Assembly: GCA_017591395.1 (NCBI GenBank)
Contig: WEDG01011594.1
Span: forward strand, 1 to 64,000
DNA from: Schistocephalus solidus
Taxonomy: Eukaryota > Platyhelminthes > Cestoda > Diphyllobothriidea > Diphyllobothriidae
Direction: 5' to 3'
DNA: 64,000 bases
Shown: positions 1 to 12,163 of the stretch, piece after piece
Layout: each line of letters opens with the position of its first letter
How positions within the stretch are numbered: the first letter of the stretch is position 1
Made by a program: the position numbers and the translations under genes
The notes under the pieces: generated by a model
Database searches by the model: none
What the model saw: only the letters and a program-made list of their open reading frames with translations
What the model was told of the DNA's origin: nothing

Positions 1-330
1 AGAGCAACCGTTTAATGCCTTTACTGCCAACCCTCCTTCAGACACCCTTTCCCTCACTATTGGCATCAATTCTATTACTCCCACCACATCCCTCTACTCA
101 TCGCCTGTTACCCCCACCACCGCAACGAACACCATCACCGTCAGCGATGGGGACTCTCTTCTAAACTGTCCTCATTGCGACCGCACATTCACCTCACACA
201 TTGGCCTGGTCAGTCACTTGTGAATCCATAATAAAGAGCCTGCTATACCAGTGCCTGGAGCACCAATACACATCAGAGATCGGCGCCTCCACTGCCCTCA
301 CTGTCCTCGCGCATTCACTCATCGCAAAAG
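1..330 (+). mobile_element. LINE ORF2 C-terminal fragment with C2H2 zinc fingers (degenerate)
   Basis: The forward reading is Thr/Pro/Ser-rich, then gives two C2H2-like fingers: one reads LLNCPHCDRTFTSHIGL followed by VSHL, stop, IH (about 155-225), the second RLHCPHCPRAFTHR (about 281-325). Thr-rich linkers between such fingers are, as I recall, the C-terminus of non-LTR retrotransposon ORF2 in diphyllobothriid tapeworms, where the fingers probably bind nucleic acid. An in-frame TGA falls between the finger's histidines and the frame is lost after the second finger, so the copy is dead. It starts before the window and ends abruptly against an opposite-strand LINE fragment. Confidence 0.75.
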
Positions 331-1530
331 TATTTAACTTACCTGGCAGCCGCATACATTGGGGCCTTCGTCAGGGTTTTAGTTGGAGCCTCATCTGAGA
401 GATGACGAGGCGGTGATCTGTCCAACCATCGGCATCGCGGATCGCCTTGATTACCAACACGTCCTGTCAATCTCGCCTACGGACGTGAACATATTCCAGC
501 AGATGCCAGCGCCGCAACCGAGGGTGCATCCATGTGGCCTTCTCCCGCGTCGGAAGGCGGAAGAAAGTGTTGGTCAGCAAGAGACGGTGTTCCGCACACG
601 TTTCTCAAACAAAGGAGGCCGTTAGCGTTCCATTACCGAGACCGTGGGGAACCAGCACACCCTGCCAAGCAGCGGGGTCCGTCCTGACGCAGGCGTTGAA
701 GTCACCAAGGACAATTAACTTATCCACCTTCGGCGCAGTCGCCAGCAGGGCGTGCAGGTCCTCGTAGAATTTGTCCTTCACCTTGTCAGAGCTCGTCATT
801 GGGGAAGCGTAGGCGCTGATGACGGTGGCGAACTGGTCTCCCTCGAAGAGGCAAGCGGAGGCTCATCAGGCGATCATTGATACCCTGCGGCAGACAGGGC
901 AGACGTCCCATGATGTCGTTCTGGATGGCAAAGGCAACACCAGGATCGCGTCGCTCTGCCTGCTCTGAGAATCGGGTCTCGCTGAGAGCAGCAATGTCCA
1001 CCTTGTAGCGCGCCAGTTCCCGTGCGACAAGCGCCGTCCTCCGTTCCGGCCGGGTGCTCCTATGATTGTCTAAAAGGGAACGACTATTTCAGGATGCTAG
1101 TATGAGTGGACTCTCCCGAGCAGCCTGGAGGATATGGCAAGGGGATTGGGTGGGGTATTGTTGTTTGTTTGAGTTTTACGACCGCGTTTATTGCAATCTA
1201 CGAGTCGCGACCGGCTGCAGAAGACGTGATACCCAGCAGTTGTTTAGGGCACCTTTTCTAGCCCCTTCCTCCGCGAGGAGGCAAGCAGTGCTGTCCCTAA
1301 ATAGGGCTGCTCGGACATCCCAAACGGCTGCCGAAATCCACTTTGGGTCACGGTTTTGTTTTAGTGGGAGAACGACCAGAGTTAGCCTGGGCCACCTTTG
1401 GGATGGTTTTCGTCCCAACCGTATGACTTTTTGAGGGGAAGAGGAGGGAAGTTCGGGAGTCAGACATACCGGGTGTGGAGGCACACAACACCGGAGACCC
1501 TCACCTGGTTTAGCCACATACCACACTCAC
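330..1530 (-). mobile_element. LINE ORF2 5' part with AP-like endonuclease domain (degenerate)
   Basis: Read on the minus strand, the order is: a leader with KPGEGLRCCV (about 1510), RPERRTALVARELARYKVD (about 1040), IAALSETRFSEQ (about 990), AIQNDIMGRLPCLPQGIND (about 930), the catalytic-loop motif LVLGDFNA-like [12 protein letters not shown] (about 700), then [15 protein letters not shown] and TDHRLVISQMRL (about 600-390). This is the exonuclease-endonuclease-phosphatase domain of a non-LTR retrotransposon, which nicks target DNA to prime reverse transcription. Several frameshifts, a stop and a short deletion after FSEQ break it, so it is non-functional. The reverse transcriptase part is missing here. 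Confidence 0.85.
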
Positions 1531-3362
1531 TGAAACATATATTTTGTTTGTTTTTTTATTTATTCAAATTACCGAGAAAACTTTATTGACATTTTTTCAA
1601 CAAACTGCTCAATCACTAAGACAATTAGTTCGGGAATACTGAAAGGGTGTCAGTAACCACTTAACTTACTGACTCAAATAATTCCACGCGCTGTGCACAA
1701 GACTGCATGGCTATAATAGATATGACTGAGGCAGAATTCTGTCAAGCGCGTCTACTTTCCATTTTAGTTAAAGTGAGGTCAGTGAAGTCGGATAGTATCC
1801 TCCACACAATACATCCCTAATCAATGACACCCACCTTTAGTTTAAAGTTTTCGCGTATCACATGGTGCTAGATATATCACGATATCTGACCTTGATTTCG
1901 TTTACGTATTCTTTTCCCGTAAATTCCTCCCCGTTCACTTTATTGAAGTAGGACATTTATCACTCCCTTCGGACTACAACATACTTTTTGCATACTGCTA
2001 AGGACAGTTGAACAATACCAGCTAGTGGTAAATCAAACGCATATGCAAACTTTCTCGAAGTTCACTGAGGGCACCAGAAGTTTTTTTAATATTTGAGGTA
2101 GCCATTGAATAGCAAAATGCAGAAAAGCTAGGTATTTTGCTATATTATGTCCAGAATCCTCTGATTTCACCCAAATTCCGACTGCTTTCCTTCAATATAT
2201 AAGATGGAAAAATTTGTTCTTTAATAAAAGTCTTTCTGAGCCTCAAAGCCATTGAACAAACCAAAATAATAAAAACCAGATCTATGCATAAAAACTTATT
2301 CAAAGTTACATCATATATTGCATGAGTCAGGTCATCTACTGTAGCGTCCTATTTCATATCGAGATGCTCCCTGAGCTAGCAATTAAGGCCCAAAACAGAA
2401 CGGGATGTGTGAATACCATAACTGATCGGAGAAGCAGCCAGTAGCAGCTTCTGCAGCAACGCCATAACAAGGAACGAATGTTAATTATGTGAAATTATGA
2501 AGCAGTAGATATTCAAAGCATTATAAAGCCGATTAAACTAAACGTCTCACCAAACTATTTCATTTCTTATTACAAAGGTGAAATATTATTTAAAATAAAA
2601 AGAAAATTGATTGGCCAGAATTAAGTTATTATGATTAGCCTCCTAAATCTTTTAAAAATATCACTCATTGAGTTCAATCACCAAATTTGCAATGAAATTT
2701 AAATAATTTTGAAATATATTATTCCATTTAACTCATTGAATATGAAAGTAAACCTTATTGGCGCTCATTCAAAACAGTGTGTCCTGATTAACAATGCTGA
2801 CAAAGACTATAGAGACTGGTTGGACTTTGCAGTCTGCATTTACCACTGCTAGGGTCAAGACTAGCCTGAGACTGGAAAAAGGCGTTAAAGGACGTTAAAA
2901 ATGTACTTCAAACTTGATTAAAATGAAAAATTCTTACTTGATATTTTTGGTCTTTTCGCACGTTTTTACCTGGCAATTATGCTCGAAAATAAACGAAACC
3001 TTTCTTTCTAGTACAAGAAAAAACCCGATTGGATAATATATGATGAAAATGATACTTATTTATACAGCTTATGCAGGTATAGTAGATGCACATCAGATTA
3101 CCAGATCATATTAACCAAACGTACATTGAAAACGCTGCTTGGAAGAATTCTGAAATATGTGTCGTTCGTGTACTGAAATTACTCATTCATTGTCTTAGAT
3201 GTGAATGGAAAAATTTAAGTATTGTGTTTTTTCTTGATTTTTTTACTCTAGATTTATACACCTTGATCTAACATAGGATATTTCACGAACTTTGTCACAC
3301 ACACCACTTCTCTACATAGCGAGAGGTTTTACTGCGATAAAGAAATGAAAACCCACAAAAAG
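1531..3362. other. AT-rich stretch, no gene seen
   Basis: No coding pattern, RNA gene or clear repeat can be supported. Around 2375-2450 is a weak match to the 3' tail of the tRNA-derived SINE described at 49760. Confidence 0.5.
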
Positions 3363-4840
3363 TACTCATATTTGAAAGTCATTGTTAAATAACTGGGCAA
3401 TCGTCTATCGAAAACCGTCAAATTTGATAACGCTTTTTTTCAGGACAATTATTGAATGCATCCCATTACTGGCGGCTGAGAAGTAAACTGTTGAATACCC
3501 TATGGCGTTTAAATTGCTGTAAATTGGGTGGATACGCATTGAACCATTTGTCGATGGTGGAATGGTGTATGAAATGTTTGAGCTCAAAATACAGCTTCCC
3601 TACATCGAACAGCGCCTCTGAGCATTTCCAAATATCCATTGGTTAGTGTGTAGCAGGTTGCTTTAAGCCTGGTGACCGGGCTATGAGCAGGACTGAAATG
3701 TCTTGCAGCATACTGCTGGTGATACTTGCAGTTGTCTAAAAAGCAGATTAAGTCACAATATCAGTCCAAATCCCCTCTCAATTGCGCAAGGAAAAGGAGC
3801 AACATGCTTTAAATTTACGGTTCCCTCTGTAGCCCGTTGAATTCAATTTTTGAATATCTTTATCCTAACCAGAGTGAGTTTTAATCCAGCTTGTCATCGT
3901 TTCCTTCAGATGAAGTGCCAAGTAAAATAATCAAGTTTTTCCTATTAAAAAAGATGACTTAATGAGGTTTAAAATATATATTATCGTGCAAACTAATCCT
4001 ACGCTCTTTGATTTACTTCAGGATACCGGCTTTGAACGAACCTCTTAAAATTGCAAAGTCGAATGAATTTTTAATTAATATTTCGGAGCCTTGATAATTT
4101 CAGATATTATTCATGGGACTGGCATCTCCTCGCTACATCAACAGTAGAAATTTGAGGAAATTAAATTGATCCAGAATTCAACGGCAAGTTTGCCTCACTG
4201 AGACAAAGTGATTCACACATCAAATGAATTTTGCCTCCATTTCAGTTCCTTAACTTTTTTTCTCAGACAGGTTGACTGAATAAAAAATGATTTAAGCATT
4301 CAACAAAATCAAATATCCTTTCCTGCGAAAGAGATGAGTTTTTCAGGTAGCAGGATAGGCGTTTGCGACGCCCACCATCAACTGCAAAATCAGCTGACAG
4401 CTCTCATCATGTTGGCACAGAAATCACGGAAATTTTTGTCTAAAGGGTCCTCCACTTTCTTTAACCTAAACTAGGTGTGGGTTTTAGGGAATTATTTTTC
4501 CGTATGATTAATTGGGTAGTTGAAATACTCCAAGCAGATCCTTGAACTAAAAAAACCCTGTCCGACAATCTGTTTTTTGATTCATTTATGGTAGTAACCA
4601 CAATGCGTACAAAGTTACGATGGGTTCAAAGTGCTCACACAAATAAGCGAGATACCTGAGACGGCCTCTACAGCAATGCCATTAGAGGAAGCGTATTTAC
4701 GGACTCACCAATCTCTCTTAACCTTTTATACAAATACGGCAAATTAATTTAAGAAGTATTATGATATACCGAAATAAGGGATTTCTCGTCAAATTATGAA
4801 AAGATTGAATATGGCAGCATTTAAATGGTCAGTTAGACCA
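3363..4840 (+). repeat. Segmental duplicate A, copy 1 (uninterrupted)
   Basis: A 1.48-kb non-coding segment that recurs at 4991-7480. Shared landmarks are the 'aactgggcaatcgtctatcg' start, a run around 3650-3800 beginning 'ttagtgtgtagcaggttgc', and the end 'atggtcagttagac'. The two copies differ by scattered substitutions and small indels. Short forward frames inside (such as 3452-3646) are not preserved in copy 2, so I do not call a gene. Confidence 0.85.
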
Positions 4841-5520
4841 AGAGGAGCATGAAATGGATCGAAATACTGGGAAGGGAGGGAATACATTCACAAATGAAAC
4901 ACACAGTTTGCCTTGCCTACATAAATGAATGAAGCTTCATATGCAGCTACTGAGCATTTCCGCATGCAAGAATACGGTGTCATTCCCAGGACTTATATTT
5001 GAAAGTCACTGTTCAATAACTGGGCAATCGTCTATCGAAAACCGTCAAATTTGAGTACGCTTTTTTTCCGGACGATTATTGAATGCATCCTATTACTGAC
5101 GGCTGGGAAGTACTATGCTAAATACCCTATGGCATTTAAATGCTGTAAATCGGGTTGACACGCATTGAACCATTTGTCTATGGTGGCATGGTTTGAGCTC
5201 AAAAATACAGCTTCCCCTACATCGAACAGCGCTTTTGGGCATTTCCAAATATCCATTGGTTAGTGTGTAGCAGGTTGCTTTAAGCCTGGTGACCGGGCTA
5301 TGAGCAGGACTGAAATGTCCTGCAGCATACTGGTTGTGATACTTGCAGTTGTCTAAAAAGCAGATTAAGTCACAATATCACTCCAAATCCCCTCTCAATT
5401 GCGCAAGAAAATGAGCAACATGCTTTAAATTTACGGTTACCTCTGTAGCCCGTTGCATTCAGTTTTTGAATATCTTTATCCTACCAAGAGTGTATTTCAA
5501 TCCAGCTTGTCATCATTTCC

Positions 5521-5856
5521 GTGCATAAGAATAATCATTGCAGCACTATGGGAAGCTCAAAACTGCTCTTACTTCAAAATCGATGAAATTTTAAAAATCA
5601 TTTATTAGTCAATGTCACACATGGTCACTTTGCTACCACTCCAAGAAATAAATGGTTTTTCACTGCACAGAAAATTTTAATTCAGATATTTCAGTTGGTT
5701 TTTTTCTCTCGCAAAAACCATCCATCATACTTTTTGAAATGGAAGCCTAAAATAAATATTCATTTCTGTTTAAGCATTCTGCACTGTTAGTGATCCACAA
5801 TTCGACCAGGATTTCATTTAAGCAATAGGAGCTACATATTTGCAACAAATTACCCT
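5521..5856. other. Extra block 1 inside duplicate copy 2
   Basis: About 336 bp present here and absent at the matching point near 3903 of copy 1. No open frame or terminal repeat is clear. It is either an insertion in copy 2 or a deletion in copy 1. Confidence 0.6.
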
Positions 5857-6064
5857 TCATATGAAGTGCCAAGTAAAATAATCAAGTTTTTCCTATTAAA
5901 AAAGATGACTCAATGAGGTTTGAAATATATATTATCGTGCAACCTAATCCTACGCTTTTTGATTTACTTCAGGATACCGGCTTTGAACGAACCGTTTCAA
6001 ATGCCAAAGTCGAATGAATTTTAATTTATTTTTCAGAGCCTTGATAATTTCAGATATAATTCAT

Positions 6065-6751
6065 AGAAATATACTTGATAGAGGTTTTTCTTATGCATGC
6101 ATGTCCTTGGAATTTAGTTCTGGAAGAATACGTGTGCTTACTTTTTTTAAATGTTTCCAGTTCCCTATAATGTTCATTGCACCATGCCCTGTATTATAGG
6201 TTTAAACCGGGCATGCTGCATGATATATGTCGAAGCAAAACACGAAGCCTCTTAGCTTTAAGGAAGAGGTCACATAATGTTCATAAAATCTGGCGGTAGA
6301 TGTGGACCGTTTTGCATTCTTGATAGGCAGCATCGACAAGAAAAGATTCAACGCTTTTTGAATGGACATTTCCCAGTGTTAAAGATCTCATTATAAAAAA
6401 TAGCTGAGAAGTCAGCAGTCCAAGAATTTGCAACGGTTGCGTAATCATAGCAATTAACGACTCAGGTATGGATGGAGACGCATTCATGCCATCAATTACG
6501 ACTCCAACGAGGAACACGAGGACAGTCAACTAAAGGTGGCGTTCAGTTAAATACCTACCAAGTCCATAAAGTACTGCATTCTGCATGTTCCATATTATTA
6601 TTTTAGGAAACTGACTCACCCAAATGTTTGCCAAAATACCTGAATATACTGCACTGGCACCAACCGCAAATAAATCTACTCATACATACAAAGTACCCCC
6701 GTTCACTTGTAAAACTGCAGGGCTCAAAGACAACATTTAACGGAATGGCAT
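6065..6751. other. Extra block 2 inside duplicate copy 2
   Basis: About 687 bp absent from copy 1, where the flanks join near 4113. The flanks carry 'cat' at both ends, a possible very short target duplication. Short frames inside (6014-6199 forward, 6281-6529 reverse) resemble nothing I know. Confidence 0.6.
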
Positions 6752-7480
6752 GGGACTGGCATATTCTCGCTACATTAACCGTAGAAATTTAAGGAAATTA
6801 GATTGATCCAGAATTCAACGGCAAGTGGGCCTCACTGAGACAAAGTGATTCACAAATCCTTTCAATTTTGCCTCCATTTCAGCTCCCTAACTTTGTTTTG
6901 CCAGACAGGTTGACTGAATAAAAAAAATGATTTAAACATTCAACAAAATCAGAAATCTTTTGCAGCAATAGAGATTAGTTTTTCAGTCAGCAGGATATGT
7001 GTTTGCGACCCCACCATCAACTGCAAAATCAGCTGACAGCTCTCAGCATGTTGGCACAGAAATCACGGAAATGTTTGACTGAAAGTCCCTCCACTTTCTT
7101 TAACCTAAACTGGGTGTGGTTTTTAGGGAATTATTTTTTTGTATGACTAATTGGCTAGCTAAAATACTCCAAGCAGATCCTTTAACTAAAAAACCCTATC
7201 CGACAATCTGCGTTAGATTCATTTGTGGTAGTAACCGCAATGTATACAAAGTTACGATGGGTTCAAAGTGCTCAAAAAAATAAGCGAGATACATGAGATA
7301 GCCTCTACAGCAATGCCATTAGAGAAAGAGTATTTACGGACTAACCAAAATCCACTTAACACTTTTATACAAATACGGCAAATTAATTTAAGAAGTATTA
7401 TGATATACCGAAATCAAGGGATTTATCTTCAACTTATGAACTGATTGAATATGGCAGCATTTAAATGGTCAGTTAGACAA

Positions 7481-8639
7481 AGTGCAAAGTTCATCGTTCA
7501 TTTTTAATTCTGGTCCTGTTTTGCCCTGCAGATACAGATAACATAGCTGTTAGCGATGTTCGTTTAACATTGAACTAAAGAAAGTTTATCCTGCTTCTTA
7601 AACTCTCTGTAAATTTTGTTTTTGCGTACTGTGATTTTGGCTATAAGCTGAAACGTCATTGTGTAAATTTATCAGGTAGCTTAAATATCTTCGAGGTCTC
7701 CTTTAATTCAAATGCTACTGTACGCCCGGACATTGGCGATAATTTCATTAATGTAACTGTTAAATACTTTATTAATATAAGCTTAAATGCTTATTAAATA
7801 CCTTAATATAATGAAGCATTATGTACCAAAATTCGGTCTACCCATACATATTTAGTGACTCCGCTCAAGTGTGAAGCTGCAGTCATAAAAGAAATCATGT
7901 TTCCCAACTATCATGCTCCTAAAAATTCATAAGAATTCACATAAATAAGAGAAATAACGTGCAAAAATATGTCATCTTAAATCTTGAAGGCTTCCGGATA
8001 TGCCTGGTATTGATAAAGATATTTTGGCATTAAAAAGTCGACCTAATTGCGCACTGTAACTGCGTACGTCAGTGGCTGCTATAAAGCTAACACGATTATC
8101 GAATATTTGGGTAGTGGAAATGCTTCAAAATGTGCCCATCTCAAATAGTGAAGCTCACGGATATATTCGTAAAATGGCAGATTTTGAAGTAAAATAATGC
8201 GAAGAATTGAAAAATGTTTAAACGTCTTCATTCTTATTTTACTGCTGATCATCTTGCACAAAATAGGCTTCCCAAAAGTATGATTTTACGCATTACCATC
8301 CTGTTACATTTCATAAGTCCCTTTTGTAAGCCGTAGCATTTTTCCGAAGGTGGCGACATGTCTGATAAAATGCAGCCATGTTATTCCTGCCTAGAAGGCT
8401 GAAGCGAAGCGATAACCGAAACATCTACTGGACATTCTATTTATCTACAAGCAAATTTGTTTGCGAATATTTCATTGTAGTTGGCACGCACTCAACGGAT
8501 ATTATTCTACGCAACCATCCCGAGACGGGGAAGGAAAACATCTCGGATCCCCTTTTTTTATGTCACCCACCGAAATGCAAGTTTCAGTTCGCCTTTACAT
8601 AAAGATTAGACATTAAATTGAACACAATAAATGCAAAAT
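7481..8639. other. No gene seen
   Basis: AT-rich spacer. Only short unconvincing frames; nothing recognised on either strand. Confidence 0.45.
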
Positions 8640-9240
8640 TTAAAAGCAAGTGTGTGTCATTGGGATAAATGTTTTACTAATCTTTTCCATTTTGCCTCCA
8701 ATTCTATTCCCGAACCTTATTTTGCCCTAGAGTTGGACTAACTGTAAAACACATTTAAGCAGACAGTACGAAGATTTCGGGAATTCTTCCCAACAAACCC
8801 AATAATTTCTTCAACAAGAGTTAATTGCTTTTGCAACAGCCATCATTAACCACACAATGGACTGATGGCTCTTACGACACTGGCACGCTAATTTTGGAAC
8901 ATGTTGCCTGAATGTTTCTCACTGATTCAACTTCACTCCTTCAACTCACTCCTTCAACTTGGTTCGCCTAAACTGGCTTTGGGTTTTAGGGAAGGAGTTC
9001 ATTTACAGCATTTATTGGGTCGGTGAACTACTCTAGGCAGATCCTTTTATTAAAATGACCCTGGTGAACAAGCTGTTTCAGATTCCATAATATTTGCAAC
9101 CAACATAATTTCAAAATTATGATGGATAATAAGTGCTCGGAAAAATATGTGATTATCCGGATACAGGCTCTGCAGCAATGCTATTGGAGTGAACATATTT
9201 CGAGGCTTCACGAAAGTTTTATGCCCTTTTAACATCGATG
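8640..9240 (+). repeat. Diverged third copy of part of duplicate A
   Basis: Matches the later part of copy 1 (about 4180-4740) at lower identity. Landmarks are 'ttttgcctcca', 'gggttttaggga' and the 'aggcagatcctt' run near 9035. It is older than the 3363/4991 pair. Confidence 0.65.
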
Positions 9241-10195
9241 GCTCATTACTGAAAATGCATAGTAGTAGGATTGGTCAACAATATCAAATATTTAAATTCC
9301 ATGTTTATCGATTTTAAACATCAACCATTAAGTTTAATCCCAAAACTGCATATAACTGAAGTTTTTCTGCATGATAATTAATAGCATAAAATTACGTCAT
9401 ACTTAGTTCAAACTGACCAAAAAAACATTAAATAACTTTTGTTTGCATTTCATTAGATACTAAATTGACTGTATATATCGAGCTCTTTCATCAGATATTG
9501 TAAGAAAAGATTCAAACTTCATAAAAACATTTTGTTTTGCTCCAATATATTTCTTCATAACTATACATAGTTTGGATTTTTCGCATAGTTCATTTACATA
9601 GTTCACAGTGGACAGGTCCTCTAATATCCCAACTCACGGCGTTTTATCGGGTTAGTGTCATTTCTATAACAGTTACATGGGGTAATGAAAGGAAGTAAAA
9701 ATTATTGCAGTGTCTGACATTATAATGAGAAGATCAATTAGTTTTTTTTACTTTTTACACTTTATTACTTTTTGCATAATTTTATCTCCTGGAATTATTT
9801 TTCAGTCTGTACTAGTATATGATGTGAAAAAATCAGTTACTACATATCTTGATGCTCAAAAATACCATTGATGTTAGATATGAGGATGTTTCCTGTTCAA
9901 ATATTTAACAATAGAATTCCCGAAAGTCGAACTGGTGTCAATGCATTAAAAAGGTAAAGGAAATAAGGGATTCGTAAAACGCTGCTGTGAGAATGGATAA
10001 TTTTTGACCACTTTTAGAATGTCAGCATGTGCTTTCAAACGAAATATTGGTATTTTCTGCGCAGTTAGGGTTATTGCATCTGACAATAAATTGCTCAATG
10101 TGAGGGTCTGATTAAAAAACTTAAAATCGGTAAAATATATTTACGTTCTATTCCATGTTTCCAAAAATTAACATAGATACCATTTTAACGGTACA
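9241..10195. other. No gene seen
   Basis: Very AT-rich, with T- and A-runs; no open frame or repeat structure that I can support. Confidence 0.45.
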
Positions 10196-10199
10196 AAGC

Positions 10200-10680
10200 C
10201 AGTGTGGCGAGTGGTTAACCAGTGGACTGGGAGTTGGACGATGATGGCTCCTTCTTATCACATAGTTTTGGTTACACTGGTATACGTTTCAAGGGCGCCT
10301 GGTCGCATTTTCACCCAAGAAGTCGGCTACGCCGGCCCTATCAACCCCTACGCTTACTACTGCAACAAATAACTCACAGATTTAGACTGTGGCCTTATTT
10401 TAGGGTGTGTTAGAGAGTGTGAGATTTACGGCTCAGTACAGTTTGCTAGCTATTCACAATTTGCTCCTCTTGAAGCTCTCATGACATCCTAAAATGTTAT
10501 GACATGTAAGGCTGCCAATTGACGGCATAAATCCGACCTCGTGTTCAGCCCAATGTGCTTTTGTACCGACTGGATTACTGGTGGACTGAAAGTCAGGCTG
10601 CAGTGGCTCCTTCTTAATGTAGCGGGCTTTTGAAATTGAGCCGCCATTTTTTCTGCTCTCCATGTGAATCCTCTTATATA
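10200..10680 (-). repeat. Dispersed-repeat fragments including R1
   Basis: About 10535-10625 is the reverse complement of the R1 repeat body at about 59725-59800 (shared 'ggctccttcttaatgt' and 'cagcccaatgtg'). The adjoining 'gggcttttgaaattgagcc' run recurs near 45958. The 10200-10260 part ('agtggactgggagt') looks like another R1-related piece. Confidence 0.55.
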
Positions 10681-12060
10681 ATTTTAACCCTATTTGTTTA
10701 TTCGAACAACAAAAATGAGGTCATCAGCGCACGACGCTGGCAAAATTTTGAAGGAAGTCCAAATTGATCCATTTTGGGGGCGCATTTAAGGACAATTCTT
10801 CATGGTGCATAGAGGACCTTTTTTGCTAAATTATTTGGAATTTTTCTTTCAAAATAAAGTATTACTCTCTCTTTCTCTCCCTTTATGACACCCATTCATT
10901 TCTAACGGAGTTGCCGATACACTTAGTGGTTGTGTTCTCGGTTGTGTTGGACGACAGTGCGTGGGCTTGGGCTCTCTCTCATCTCCTATCTTCCAACTCT
11001 GTTTTGACGCAAGCCCCGGGGCTTGGGATTGGAACAGATAGATAGGTAGATAAAGCGCAAATCTACTCTCACTTAAAACCACTGTCAACCCCTGTCTCTG
11101 CTATGGAACACATGGAGAACATCGTCTAACTTTTACGGTCAAACTGTCTTAGCGGACATCATAAAGTAGAAAATGACTAGATAAATGGTAGTTAGTTTTT
11201 CTACTAATCAAACGAGTTCGTACTCATTTTGCTGCACTTAATATTTCCCATCCACGCCACTCAGTTACTTCTTCTCCCTGATATATATCATGGGTATGTC
11301 AGGTAGTTGTGGAATAGCCAACTGTCAAGTGCCTACTGCAACCTGTACAGATAAGCAGATTTGCATTGGAGGCCGGACACATCAGACATTTATACCAACG
11401 AGTTGCACCATGATGGGCAAAAAATAGGACAAGCTAGTTTCCAGTGTTCTAATACTTATGATAGGCAGAGAAAGAGTTGTACGAAGAAGAATATACCGTT
11501 TCTTCCATCTGAAATGTTAGCAAGTTTCCGAAAATCTATTTCTCATACCATGTATTACAAAACGAATTATATAATACCCGGTACCCTGTGCCCGGAAAAT
11601 TATGAAATGGAAATTGAAGACATGTGAATTTGAATTATTTGTAATACCTATGACGAGACAATATCAGTAAATCAGATGAACTTCTTATTGGATACCGGCA
11701 CTACCTGGGCGTTTTCATTTCACTTCTTTTTAGCAGAAGGAAGTACGTTTAGGAATAGTGATAAAGGCTGTGAAAAGTATCATATTTTGTGTGACAAAAT
11801 TCCTTCTCGCATATATGATTCTTTTCGATTTCATATTAAATTGGTTACTCGTGTCTTAAAATTTTTTTATTAGTTTTGTGCGTTTATTAACTCAAGATCG
11901 TGTGCTTGGTCAAAATATTTCACTCAAGTCATGTGTGTGGGATTATCCAGGCATAAAAATGTTTTAACTTGAATGCTGCGCTAAATGACAAAAATTACAT
12001 TTTTTGACCCAACGCTTATTTGCTGGATCATGTTGCGCACCCGATGATACCTCAAACGTC
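10681..12060. other. Upstream flank of the micro-exon gene, no gene seen
   Basis: No coding feature is supported. The forward frames at 11361-11627 and 11676-11873 have no recognisable motif. A CT-rich run lies at about 10866-10885. Confidence 0.45.
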
Positions 12061-12064
12061 TCTC

Positions 12065-12072
12065 TATAAAAA
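12065..12072 (+). promoter_or_regulatory. TATA box of the micro-exon gene
   Basis: TATAAAAA in a locally GC-richer setting, 34-41 nt before the predicted start codon at 12106. A TSS at the usual 25-30 nt would leave a 5' UTR of only about 10-15 nt, unless the mRNA is trans-spliced. Confidence 0.65.
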
Positions 12073-12105
12073 GCCCCGCTTGAAGAAGCAAAGTAAGTTA
12101 CCTTA

Positions 12106-12163
12106 ATGCAGAAATTGCTCGTCTGTTGTCTGTTAATTGCAGCTGTGTATGCCGCGCCTACAC
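12106..12163 (+). CDS. MEG exon 1: signal peptide
   Basis: Encodes MQKLLVCCLLIAAVYAAPT plus one base. It has a short basic start, a hydrophobic core LLVCCLLIAAV and a probable signal-peptidase site after VYA. The donor is GTAAGT. The ATG is the first after the TATA box. Confidence 0.88.

Larger units (their letters stand above)
4991..7480 (+). repeat. Segmental duplicate A, copy 2 (with two extra segments)
   Basis: Direct repeat of 3363-4840 lying about 150 bp downstream of it. Alignment by eye is continuous except for two blocks absent from copy 1, at about 5521-5856 and 6065-6751. The copies therefore act as natural filled and empty sites for each other. Confidence 0.85.
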
